Assembly: GCA_002118135.1 (NCBI GenBank) | Contig: BDIU01000103.1 | Location: 124,001 to 188,000, forward strand | DNA length: 64,000 bases | Direction: 5' to 3' | DNA from: Trebouxia sp. TZW2008 | Taxonomy: Eukaryota; Chlorophyta; Trebouxiophyceae; Trebouxiales; Trebouxiaceae | In this document: piece after piece, positions 45,796 to 57,600 of the stretch | Layout of the letters: the number at the start of each line of letters is the position of its first letter | How positions within the stretch are numbered: the first letter of the stretch is position 1 | Notes under the pieces: generated by a model | What the model saw: only the letters and a program-made list of their open reading frames with translations | Databases searched by the model: none | What the model was told of the DNA's origin: nothing | Program-made: the position numbers and the translations under genes

Positions 45796-46243
45796 AGTTA
45801 TGTTGCGTTGCAGGCGTTGACCGATACGTCTGTCGCAGCCATTTCAATCGCGCAGAAAGTTTCCGTAGCAAATCTGAAGCGCGGCGGAATTAGTCATTCC
45901 TCTTATGTCTACAACTTCTGTAGAAAAGACTTCTACAAGGTTTGTAGACATAAACTGACCATGTTATGTGCCCCCCCCACTCCCAGGGAACTTGCTACAC
46001 GCAGAAAGCAGCTGCTATTGCACCTCCTTTCCTCTCCAACGCGACCATCGACTGCGCATTCATCGGCCGCTTTCTTTAGACGTCGAAAACCAAGCAATGC
46101 GCTCTGTTTGCACTCGCTGAGCCGTGCCTCAATCCGCGCCAGCCGCGCAGCTTGCTAGTCCTGATCAACGACTTGGCTAAGGCTCCAGCATTTGGTAGTC
46201 AGCTCTTGCACGCAGAAGGTGACCCCTATATGCAGACGCCATT
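45796..46243. promoter_or_regulatory. Divergent promoter region with palindrome (774-aa gene / THOC7)
   Basis: These 448 bp between two start codons contain an inverted repeat: TTATGTCTACAA (45903-45914) and its exact complement at 45942-45953, with further partial pairing of CTTCTGTAGAA against CTTCTACAAG inside. It could be a regulatory palindrome or a 5' UTR hairpin. Confidence 0.5.
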
Positions 46244-47401
46244 ATGAGCTCGGCTGCGTCCGTGCTTCCTTCCGGCTTGGCCAAACAGGACGAACAAGGC
46301 AATGCTGTAGCATATCGACTTCTTCGTGAAGCCCTTTCAACTCGAAACCTCTCAAAAGAGTAAGCAAAAGTCTGCCAGTTGACGTTGGCAAGATCTAGGG
46401 CATTGCTGAGCCTCACGCACCTCATTTGCACAGGTTCATTACCCTTTGCAAGTATGTCAAGGAAAAGAAGGAAGATGCAGCAAATGCACACGCACAGACA
46501 GTCTTCAAAGAGCTCAGTATGCTTGAGCTTCAGGTATCATGTGTAAAGAAGCTGGTCGCTGCTCATGGCATGCTCAACATACACAGTACTGCGCTGATGG
46601 TGTCAAGCTCCTTGCAGGCGCGTCGCCACCTTCTAGCGGACCAAGCCAATGCTCATGATCAAAAGCTGTATGAGGACAAACAGGCACAGCTAGATCATGA
46701 GATTGACCATGCCAGCCGGGCTCTGGAGACACATAAAGCTCAGTTGCAGCAGGCACGAGCAGAGAAAAAGCAAAAGCTGCAATATGAGGTAGGTGTTGCG
46801 TCTGCAATCACCAAGCAATGCAGCCTTCTGCCCTGTCAGTGGTCTCCAGCTCACTGCCCCTGCTGCGTATAGGAGCGGAGGCTGAGATGTGTCCAGTACC
46901 CAAAAAGATCAAGAACAGCAGCGGAAATAGATGCCATGCATCAGGAAATTGAAGCGTTGCAGACTGAAACAGAACAAGCTGTACATCAATATGAGGTAAT
47001 GCATTTCCAATTGCATGATGCAGAACCAGGGCTATGAGGCTGTCAACTTTGTGTCGTCAAAGCATTTTGCCTGATTGCACAAATTTGTTTGTGTTATGCT
47101 TGTCAACACAATAGCTTGAAACTCTCCAACAAAGTCAAGCATTACCATCACGCTACACTTGTTCGTATGACCCTGTGAGTGCCCAGCACGTGCTATCAGA
47201 CGCTGCAAGCTGTTGACATGTAAGGTGATTTGTGATGCAACTCAGGTGCATGGCAAGCGATTTGCTGTGTTGACAAGATTTGTGGATGAGCTTGAAGCCT
47301 CCTTGAATCCTGATGAAGCTAACATTGGGGAAAGAAGCAGAGCTGATGGCTTGACTGACCAGTCTGATAGAGACAGTTCTGAACGGTCCATGCAAGAATG
47401 A
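46244..47401 (+). CDS. THOC7: THO complex subunit 7 (THOC7)
   Basis: THOC7 is a coiled-coil subunit of the THO/TREX complex, which couples nuclear transcription to mRNA packaging and export. Exons 46244-46359, 46434-46533, 46618-46788, 46873-46995 and 47246-47401 join in phase to 221 aa ending in TGA, close to the 200-240 aa usual for the family. The coiled coil runs through RRHLLADQANAHDQKLYEDK, HEIDHASRALETHKAQLQQA and MHQEIEALQTETEQAVHQYE. The end of the family domain matches at RFAVLTRFVDELEASL, compare QFALLMHVVDELQ in plant THO7. The acidic tail is ordinary. The start MSSAASVLPSG is the first ATG in frame. It is head-to-head with the Cys-rich gene. Confidence 0.82.
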
Positions 47402-48309
47402 TAATTGAACCTCCTGACATATTTGCCTAGCACAGGAGCTTGCAGGTCAGATTTCACCAAGTTGTAGGTCATGTTTCATGGGCAAATGAAGCAAAGGTAT
47501 TTAGCAACGTTTCACTAGTCTGATTCAGCTGCAATGGAATTTTGCTGACAACTGTGAAGGCTTAGCACTCTGAGCCGTTCTAAGTGTGAAGTCTGCAATC
47601 GGCGTGCACTTTTATGCACTCATGTACATGTGGTGGTAATCATCAGGAAAACTGAGTGCCTCTTGAATGCAGACTCTATCCCTGAATGAGCTAGGCTTTG
47701 CATCTTTGCACAAATGCTGCTCATTTTGCCAGCTCTGCAGACTTGATTTAGACATTTGACAACAGAACACTAGTGCTTGTGTGGATGCCGCGATCCTCTA
47801 CAGCATATTGCGTGTTGGAAGCAGTTTTCTTGCACAATGTGCATATGTACATTCGCGCATGCAACAGCCATGACTGCTCGTCATGCTCCAGGATACTAGT
47901 TAAAAGTGTGGCTACTGGCCAGTTGCAGTCTTTGTGTGTAAACGTCATAACGGGCCGCAGGTTTTCAATCCATAAATTCTAATGAGTTTCGTATTTGCAA
48001 AAGCAAGAAGGAAAGTGTCCTGAGCAAAAATGGACAGGAAGGCTTTGCAAGAGCACCATATTGCCAACATCAAAATTGCTATGTACACAGATTTGACAAC
48101 ACACACAACTCACTCTTGATGCACACTTCTCTCTCAGCGTTCTTGCCGGGAATCACACTTGCACATCTTTGCATAAGTTGTGTCTCAGAACATGCACCGC
48201 TGCTGATGACATCCCATTGCAGCAGCTGACATGGCATGCTGCTGCAAAGTATGTTGAGCCAAGGGTCTGATGGCAGTTGGGGACTGTGACTGTGAAAGAA
48301 CTGTCCTGC
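47402..48309. other. Convergent intergenic region, nothing recognised
   Basis: It holds the 3' flanks of THOC7 and of the minus-strand gene ending at 48310. Short open frames are present but none chains to splice sites or shows recognisable sequence. Confidence 0.55.
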
Positions 48310-49801
48310 CTACACATAAAACTGGCCAAGCCGCCGGCAGTTCACAAAGCCAATGAGGAACCAGGCAGCACAGTACATGAAGATGCTGCTCCACTGCCTC
48401 CACCTTGTCAGTATTGACGACACATAGAAATAGCAGATCTGCATAGCAACAGCAGATTGATGTCACATCATGACCAAGCACACATGGAAACTGCAGATCT
48501 GCATGGCCACCAGCAGCTTGGTGTCACAGCATCATGCAGGACCCATAGTGACGGCAGGCCTGCTTGGCAACAGCAAGTTGATGTGCCGCAAAGTGTTGCA
48601 GCAGCTATGCATGCAATTGCTTCACAATGCCGCACAAGAAAGAAGCCACATGGCCCAGTCTGCGCTGCAGTCCATGCTCGTATGCTTCAATAAAGGCATG
48701 GCAAAGTGAAGTGCTCGCTATTGCTGTGCAGCGGTAGGACAACAAACTCAAACACAACAAATTGGATTTGTAGCAAGCACTCACCGGTGTCAACAACACA
48801 GACAAGAGCTTGCGCTCAAGTGCAGGCACGTCCTGCAAGTAATACCACCAGGCACACAAGGCTGCCAAGCCCACGCTGACATGCATTGCGTAGTGCCTCT
48901 GAGGCGCGGCAGGTTCACTGTTGTAATCTGGCAGCTCCTGATTCTGCTGTGGGCTGGAACCACGAACAGCAGGACTACTTTGCTGCTGCTGCTGCTGCAG
49001 TTGCTGCAACGCTCTCTGTGCCTGCATGATGATCGATGCGTGACCCACAATCATCAATGCAAGTTACATGACGAAGCAAGCCTGGAGTATGCTATGAAGC
49101 CTGTCTTGGTGAAATTCCATTGCAAGCGGTTCATTGTGCTCTTTTCTGCAAGTGGCGCAATTGTGCGTTGTTTGCAAAAAGATTTTGCTGCACGTCCAAA
49201 GCTTGGATAACAGACCTTGAAGAACAAAGCACATGACTTGACCAAGCAGAAGGACAAATAGATTGCGACACAAAGGTTGTGACATGCCAAGATTGCAGCA
49301 GTATCGTGCAGCATGCCTCAACATTGCTGTTCTTGCTAGCTTGCAACATACCTTTACAAGTTTAGCCATGGCTCTCTTCTTGTCCCGTGTCAAATTGTCA
49401 ATGTCCTCATGCAATTGCTGCAAGGCACCCGCAATTTGACATTGCTGCTCACAAGGGACTCCATCAACAGTAGCAGTTCAGCTGATGAGCAGCTTGCGCA
49501 CACACTTATGAACATGGTCCCATTCCGAGACAGGGCATAAGTACCTGTATCATATTGTCCTTTGCCCCGATTCGCTTGTGCAAGTGGTCTGCGACTGCAT
49601 GTAGCTGCTTGGCCTGCTTGACATTTGCATGGTTTTAGAGTCAGCGTCTTCCGGTATAGATACAAGAATACAGTAAGCGCGCATACAGTGAGTCAGACCT
49701 GACTTCTGGTGACATAGCCTGAAGGGGGAGCGCCCGCATAGGCGCACAACTCTAGCGCGAATGTGAGACATATGCTTGTCCAGTACCACGCTATCCTCCA
49801 T
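48310..49801 (-). CDS. Unresolved multi-exon gene, coiled coil plus membrane segment
   Basis: Coding-looking pieces on the minus strand, from the 5' side: MEDSVVLDKHMSHIRARVV (49801; coding may extend upstream), KQLHAVADHLHKRIGAKDNM then a donor near 49558, QLHEDIDNLTRDKKRAMAKL (about 49420), QRALQQLQQQQQQSS running into HVSVGLAALCAWWYYLQDVP (about 49030-48785, good donor GTGAGT), and a possible last exon with SSIFMYCAAWFLIGFVNC before TAG at 48310. The pattern is a coiled-coil protein with one or two C-terminal membrane segments. Phases between pieces do not all close, so exon limits and start are uncertain. Family not recognised. Confidence 0.4.
48405..48590 (-). repeat. Three tandem repeats of about 60 bp
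   Basis: Units sharing AGCAGATCTGCAT.GC, CA.CAGCA.NTTG.TGTCAC are at about 48430-48480, 48490-48540 and 48545-48590. They lie just upstream, in the minus sense, of the probable last exon of the unresolved gene. They look like duplicated acceptor/exon-start sequence, as elsewhere in the window. Confidence 0.65.
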
Positions 49802-51691
49802 GGGATGAAGACAAGCGACCAGCGTATCCCGAGAGGATTCAAGCTGTGCAAAACATAAGTCAAGCCACTGTCCAAGTTGTCTGTGGCATCATTTGGCATG
49901 CGGAATTCCTCCGGATGATACAGCGCAGCGTATTGCACGGAAGTCGCTCTCGCTCGACCCTAGACGCAGTAGAGTCTATGCCAAAACAAGCAGCTGATGC
50001 CTAAGCAAGACGGTGCAAACCGCTGCTGCAGCGATCACTATCGACTTGAGTTGCGAAGAGTCAAATCCTCATCCATTTTGAGAGTCAAACCAGAGGCACG
50101 ACGGAGACCCGCTGCTGACACGCAAGGCTGCATGCATGCAAAAGGAGTGACGCTGACTTTGACTGGATGCAGGAAATGAGTAAGCACTTGGACAGGCTGC
50201 TTTGAGCAGTGTTGGCAAGATTAATAAGTCCCCAGGTCATTAATCTGTTAATTAACTAATAAACTCCCGCGGTTGAAATTGCCTCTTTTTGCAGTGCAGG
50301 TTAATAAGTCCGAGGTTATTAACCTGTTAAATAAGTTAATAACTGAGGTTAATAACCACCTCCGGGGCCCAAAACTTATTAAGGGTTGATAAGCCAACAG
50401 TGGCTTTGAGGTAACTTCGCATTTGTAGGTCTAGGCATCAGGACTGAAAAGAGAACAGTGATCTTACAGGCTTTCGTGGTACAGCTTGAACGGGCATGTG
50501 GTAGCTTCAAAATACCTGCTTGTTCAGCAAAGACAACGCTTCGTCTCTCTGTCGCCACTTTGCTGCAGGACAATCACAGATCATATGTGATGCATTCAAG
50601 GATTATGATACCCATGCTATTGTCTCAAGACTGGCCCCCATGCATAGTAATGAGGGCAATGTCCAAGCAATCTGTCTCATAGTGTTTTGTCGCCATTGTC
50701 TGGGCCCATGGGATCAACAGCAATTGCTGGCAGTCTTGAGGCTAGGAGTCCAACAGTCTTGACAGTGTTGCAAAGCCCAACTGATGATAACAATGAACGC
50801 ATGCTGGCAGATGAGCCACTCTCTGCCGGTTCATGAGGCGTGGTTGTTGAGTATTGCTGCACCATGCATCTAGTTGCCATCGTGAGTCAAAGCTTTGAAC
50901 AAGCAGCAACTCTTACCCTTCAGACACGCCAAACACATCCCTGAGGTCACCAGTGGCTGGGGCCCCAGTCCAGAATTCTCCTGCGCCAACATGCTGAGAT
51001 TGGTTTACACCCTGTGAATGGCATCGTGAGCCTGCATACAGCATTGTGTGACATCCACGATTTTGTAAGACCAGGCACTGTCCGCCACAGTGATCAAAAC
51101 GATCTGAGACACACGAAGCATGTGTGGCGTTCGCTTTGACGCCTAGGATTGTGCATTTGCGTTCAATCAACAAACAGGGTATAGACCAGTCAAGATTGAC
51201 GGCATCACTGAGGCTATGCGACAGGCAGCTGTGGTCTATATTCGGCTGCAAGAGCAAGGCTTGGGATACATGCTCAGGTTAAAAAGGAGGTAGGTGATGA
51301 CCGGACACCGCATCCCTCTCTGCGGATGTGTTGCGCACACGTTGTAATGAAACAGAGGCTGACAGGCATGGGGAAAATGCCAGCCTTGCAATTGGCAGCC
51401 TTCAACTTTTGCAGGAATATATGCTGGCGTTATGTGCAGCTCGTTGCAACTTTTTCACAAAGATTGCAGACCGGCTCAACGCTGCCGTGCTGGTTTCGAA
51501 GTGCTGCTGCCAATGATGCTGCTGCTGCTGCTGCATGAAGTTTGCCATGACTAGTCGTGATCTGCGGTGCTCGCTGTTCAGCTCTTGTCGCCCTTGATCA
51601 CTCTGTACTATGGTCGTGACTAAGTCGAGCGCCAGGGCTGGAGGTGCAAGCTCGATGCTCTTAGGAAGGTCTTTAGTCACAGCACCTCTGC
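49802..51691. other. Divergent intergenic region between the unresolved gene and CFAP65
   Basis: No coding region is supported. It should hold the CFAP65 promoter and the 5' end of the minus-strand gene. A TTAATAA-rich block lies at 50217-50395. Remaining short open frames lack recognisable content. Confidence 0.5.
50217..50395. repeat. AT-rich block with repeated TTAATAA/TTATTAA motifs
   Basis: Two related units begin GATTAATAAGTCC (near 50219) and GGTTAATAAGTCC (near 50299). Several GGTTATTAACC/GGTTAATAACC and TTAATAA motifs occur in both orientations over about 170 bp, in contrast to the balanced composition around it. It may be a transposon remnant or a regulatory/replication-type element. 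Confidence 0.6.
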
Positions 51692-54600
51692 ATGACCAAG
51701 CCAGTCGGTAAGACCCTGTTGGCCGAGGTTGACTATACTTATTCCAACTGCACTGTCCACCTAGGCAAAAATACCTTATGTCTGCCTAGGCTTGGCGTGG
51801 AATGTTGCCAAGAGCTCAAGTGGTTGAACTGGAAAGCTGGGCAGGAATACGAGCGCAGGCTGACCGTAAAGAATGTGTCAGCAGACGTTCTGCACTTGAG
51901 CTGGACCACACCTCGCTCAAAGCTATTTGTGATGGAGTTTCCAGAGCCTATTGACCTGAGCCCTGGCATCAGCTTTACCATAGTGGTACGCAAGCTGCAT
52001 TTCAATCTGCATGATGAACAGTGTGTGAATGCTGGCATCTGCAAAGTACATGTACAAGCATCCTCTTGTTACAAAGTTCCGACACTCAAAATCTGTTTGC
52101 AGATCACCTTTCGTCCAGTCAAACAGGAAGCTGTGGAAGATCAGATTGTGTTTGTCTGTCAGCATGCAAAATTTGGAGTTCCGCTGCGAGCATGCTTGCC
52201 AGCTGTCAAGCTGCAGGTCAGGACGATGACACTCTTGTTTTCACACATCATGCAGCACTGTACGCAGTCACTGTGCTCAAGCAGCCAGCATTGCATGCAT
52301 CAACTCAGCACACAACATAGGTGGTGCAATTGGATGCAATATGCTGCTAGACCCTCTCAACCCATCTGCGTTACACGGTTTGTTTCATGTGCCATGATTA
52401 CAAGCATGACGACAAATGCAGGCTCTGCATAAAAGCAGGAATCTTGAAAGCCTCAACAATGGCTGTGCCGGGTAGTCACCTGACATGTTCACACCACTTG
52501 TTTGTGCACAGCATAGGTGCATCTGATGTTGCAGGTCCCAGAGGCTTTGGATTTTGGCTTGACGTCTGTGAAAGGACAGATCGATCAAGTGCTGCGGGTC
52601 CAGAACACAGGCGAAGCAGTGTTGAATTGCAGCTGGGAGATCACTCAGCCATTCAGCATCAGTCCTGTCTCAGCCAGCATTGAAGCAGGGCAGTCTGCGG
52701 TCTTCACCTGTACCTTCCAGCCGCCAGAAGCAGCTGTGTACACTGTGCTGGCAGCCTGTTGCTCTGACACAGGCTACACTGCTACAGTCAAGGTGATCTG
52801 TTATGCTCACACATCAATCCTCATGACCAAGTCTGGACAAAGCTCAACGCCTGATGACATGATTGAGGCAGCGGGTGTTGCAGCAACTTGACATGCTTAT
52901 GGGAATCAGCAGGTCCAACAGGTCTTGTCCTGTCAGTCCTTTGTGTTTGTTGTATGTCACAAGGCTTGATTAGGCATCTACCTTGGGGATTCTGCTGTTG
53001 CTGTTCCAGTACGGAATCACTTGCTTGTGTATATGTGTAAGGCTCGCTCAAAAATCACTGCAGACAGCTGACTGTCTTCCAGCAGCCATTGTATGGCATT
53101 TCATCGTCCGAAACAAGCAGCTATTGGTCAAGCACTGCCACGCCTACATGATGCTTGACATGTGCATATGGCTGAAGCTTTGCCAGGTGTTAGGTCAAGG
53201 TCAATCTCGCATCCACAACAAGCTGGCACATGTTGCCATCTCACTGTAGCTTCAACTGCATTACATTGCCTACCATGCTGCTCCTGCCCTATTGCCAAGT
53301 TTGCCAAACCATGCAGGTGTCAGGCATCGGCAAGTATCCATTCCTCACTTTGGACAGGAATGACCTGTGCTTTGGTGATGTGCTGGTGGGGGAACAAGTG
53401 AAGCAGAGTGTGCAGCTGGCCAATGTGGGCATGGTCCCTGCTGACTTTGCCATCATGCCTGCCCACTCAGCTGCGGCTGATGCAGCACAACACTCTGTTA
53501 AGGTCACGCCATCCAGGTCAGCCACATGTTCACTCAGCATGATGCAATGTGATGCAAAATGACACCCAGTGTCCACCTCCTGTGAAGTGCATAGCTGCTC
53601 CCTTTGCTGTGCAAAGACTCTGGCCTTCGCTTCTGGCATTTTCTTGCCGCTTCCAAGGTCTATGCCATGTCATATCAATGTCGCTTTGGACACGTAACAC
53701 GATACGGTCTTGCATCTGACCCTACGCTGCCTGAAGTGTTGTTTAAGTCTGCTTCTTTATGACTTGCAAAAAGAAGACAACATACATGAGAGCATGAATT
53801 GCACCTGAATGAGTGCTGTCATGTAGGGGCACGTTCGCCCCTGGTGCTGTAGCTGCTCTGGCGGTCAGCTTCACCCCAACCACCAGTGGCACAGTGGCTT
53901 GCGAGCACTTTGCTATACACACCGCGGGAGCCAGACAGGTGATCAGCCACTAAAACCATGCCTAAAGCATACCAAAGCAGTGTAAGCCTGTGCTTTGATA
54001 TAAGCTTGCAAATGCAGCATGCACTCAGCCGCTGTCCTGTCATCGAATGACATCAGCAGTTTGAAGCAAGTTCCTTTCCCACCTGGAGAACAGGCAACCT
54101 TGACTGTCACACTGGTGGACTCTGCGATACCACACAAGATTAAAGTAGACTGGCAAAGATATCCATCACGACCTTCGCTTCATTGGAGACGATGACTTTC
54201 TGTCAGCTTATGAGTTATTCCAACAGCTCTGCATGTTCCCCGCTTGGCTACTCCGCTGGTGTGCATTCCTTTTGGATGTGGACAATGCACACTAGCAGGG
54301 GTCACAGTCAGAAAGCAACCCTGTGTTACCTGTGCATTGCTAAGCTGTAGCATCAGCAGCGGTCAGACTCACCGTAAAACAACCTCTGAACGTCCTGTGC
54401 AATGACTCTGCTGAGCATCAGCATGGCTGTGCAGATCCCTTTCAGTGTCAGCGGCACAGCCAGAGCTCCAGCAGTCCAGCTCAGCACAAATTGTCTCTTG
54501 TTTGGCAGTCTGGCAGCCAACGAATCGTTGGCAAAGGCAGTGTACATCCACAACCAGGCAGACCTGCCGATCTACTTTGAGTTTGTGACAGACCAGCAGG

Positions 54601-57600
54601 GTGTCTTTGGCTTTGACAGAGTGCATGGAAGCGTTGCGGCTCAGTCATCTGGCTGTGTGACTGTCACCTTTCAGCCCAAGGATGCGTTCAACTTCTGGCG
54701 CAGGATCACGTGCCTAATTAGGGTAAGCAGCAACCTACTGTCATGCCATGGGTCACATCCACCTGGCATGTGTGCTGGCATACACAACAGCTATTATCAG
54801 TAGATCAGTAGTAGTTGTCATCCTTGCAAGCTGCTTTAGGGTGTGCATGCTGCCCACACCCTGCATCAGCGCTGTTCAAGCTCAGTCAGTGTACAATGTA
54901 TTGTGTGCCTGCAGAACAGTCATGTATGCACTGCCAACCTCAAGACACATGTCTCACATGCTTGCCGCAAAGGTGACGCATTTTGCTGTGTTTTCAGCCT
55001 CCATTTGCATGTCCTAGCGTCAATCCGTGCTCCACCCACTGGTAGCATGCAAATGAATGCTGCACAAGTCTTGTGCTTATTGGCCTTTTTATAAAGTGGC
55101 AAACCTGCTTCCTACAGGATGGTGCGGCAATGACCCTTGACTTGCTGGGCACTTGCTACACTGACCAGCTACGGCCTCCACCCCTCAAGCTCCACCACAT
55201 TGCTCAGTGGCTTAGTCAAAACAGCTCTGCAAATGCCAACGGAGATGCTACAAACAAGCCTCAACCAGCAGCAGAGCTGACATCAGCTGGCATCATGCTT
55301 GGAAGCAACCAGGAGCTCATAGCAGCAGGAGAAGCATCAGGCCTCATTTTGGGCACATCAGCATCGACCACTGCAGACGCAACCATGCAAGCTGAAGCAG
55401 AGGCGTCTGATGGTCAGTCAGCGCTTTTGATGTCTCAGTGTGCTATGCTCACGGTGAATTTGCATTGTCTTGCCAGCATGTGGGGCAAGTCAGCACAAGG
55501 CATCAAGCTGGCAATTGGAAGCTCAGCGTCTGCTCCGTGCATTCCTTCTTCAGGCAGGGTGTTTGACCAGGTCTTATCTCTACACATGCCTTGAGGTTGC
55601 CAGCCCATGCTTTGTCAATGTTTGCCATGCCTTTTGCAGGGCAGGGCGCCTGGCAGAGCTTTTTCAACAGGCCTAGTGATGCACAGCCAGTGTCAATCAG
55701 CGCTTTTGAGCTCAACTTTGGGGCATGCTCAAGGCTAAGCCCTGGCAGCCATAAGACGCTGACCGTGAGCAACAACACTGATGCTAAGCTGACAGCCTTT
55801 CTAGCAATGCCTGAGTGGAAGGGCTCAGGTGCTCAGGCACAGACGCATCAGGTCTTTCAGGTCAGTAACCAAGGACACCCACTTTGTGCTCAGGCAGAAG
55901 GCTGCCTTGTCTTTTCATGAAAGCTTGTGGAATTTCTGGAAGTGCTCTTGCCAGTCATCCACTCTTACAGAGCTTGCTGTCTGCATAGTGTTGCACATGC
56001 AGTGACTTGTCTGATGCATGCTCTGGCAGAATCAGTCCGTGTCCCATTCGCCAGCCAACAAACACAAAGATACGCATGATCTTGACCAGCAGGAAGGCTG
56101 CTCAATCTTTGGAGTGTCCTTGTCACACGAAGAGCGCCACATGTAAGTTGCATGCTGCTGTGGCACCTCTGACAGCAAATGTCTCTCAAGCAATCTTGAG
56201 CAGCAAACAAGATTCCTCAGTAGCAACAGCAACTTGAAGTGCAGGTGTTCCCTGACCAGCTGGACATACGGGCTAACAGCACTGCCACATTCAGAGTTGC
56301 CTTCAGACCTCCTGTGGACAAACAGTACTTCAGTCAAGTCCTGGAAGTAGTGGTTGTCATCAAATCGCAGCGATCTTTCAGAGGGGTCTCTGAGGATGCA
56401 GTTGCGCCCCCTTGGACCTTCCCTGTCCAGGTCAATAGAGCATGCGTTTTGCATATGCTTATGGGCTGCTAGCCTTTGACACTTGGCACCGTGTTTTGCA
56501 ATGCTCACTGTTTGAAAGAGCTTGTTGCTGATTGATTGTTGCATGCATAAGCTTTCTGCTGCAGTTGTTGGCACTCAGCTGATTCTTGTTTTTGGCTCTG
56601 GAGAGCAAATCAAGCTTTGTGAGATTGCGCTGAGTCCCTAAGCTGCATAGGTCAAAACTAGATTCAGAAGCTGCTCACAATGGCTGCAGCATGCATGAGC
56701 AAAAGTCACATGGCTGCTTTAGTTGCAGCTGTTTGGCAATTTGATCCTGTATACATGATCAGTGTGACACAAACACTTCACATGGCTGCTTGGCCTGCAG
56801 GTACTTGGCAACTCTTTTCTGCATCAGCAGGAGCAGCCTGACACCAAGGTGCAACTGTCTACCAGCCTAGTAGGCCTGGCGCCCTGCTTACCAGGGCAGG
56901 CCACTTACCAGACCGTTATGCTCATGAATCATGGAGACAATGCTGTACAGTTTGATGTCCAGGGCTTGTCACAATCTCCTGGGTTTGAGTGTAGACCTGA
57001 GAGGTGATTGCTCTAAGAATTGACTGGAATGACAAACAAAGCATTGCTGTGTGAATAGCCAGCAGCATAGCACAGCAGAAATGTCGTAGATAGCAGCGCT
57101 GACACGGGCTTGCAAGGCATTGCAAGCAGCTTGACGGGCCAGCATTGTCAGGAATGTGTGGAGCATGTTGCACAAACACTCGTGCTCATGTTTTTTCACC
57201 AGGCCCTTCTGTTCATGCAGACACAACCACATGCCTGCTTCACTGCTGTTTTCAGCAACCCTTGACCATATGTCTCAGATGGTCTACAGTGCAACCTCAC
57301 AGTGATCATCATATTGCTCACACACTACCTTCTTTGCTGCTTTCATGCAACTTTTGCAGCCATGCAGTCCAGTAATTGAGTCTATCTTGTTATGTAGAGG
57401 AGTGGTGGGGCCTCAGAGCTGGCAGCTGCTGGGCCTTTGCTTTCAGTCAAGTCAGAGGGGCTCCTACACAGCTCACCTGAATTGCGTCATCAATAGCAGC
57501 CAGGTGTGTCGCACATCTTAAACAGCAGCACACTGGCTTGCACCACAAGCAGCAAGGCTTCAAATCAGAAATTCAAGATGACAGTCTACTGCAGACCAGT

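Noticed and set aside
50458..50762. Small gene on the plus strand upstream of CFAP65
   Set aside because: Two overlapping short frames of ordinary composition, no splice chain, no recognisable sequence.
54000..54180. Possible extra CFAP65 exon (PFPPGEQATLTVTLVDSA)
   Set aside because: It resembles an ASH strand, but no acceptor gives a matching phase, and joining 53938 directly to 54435 keeps the frame and yields a normal ASH boundary. It may be a decayed exon.
56007..56237. Open frames between CFAP65 exons 55640-55860 and 56245-56430
   Set aside because: The flanking exons join in phase without them and give the expected family sequence.
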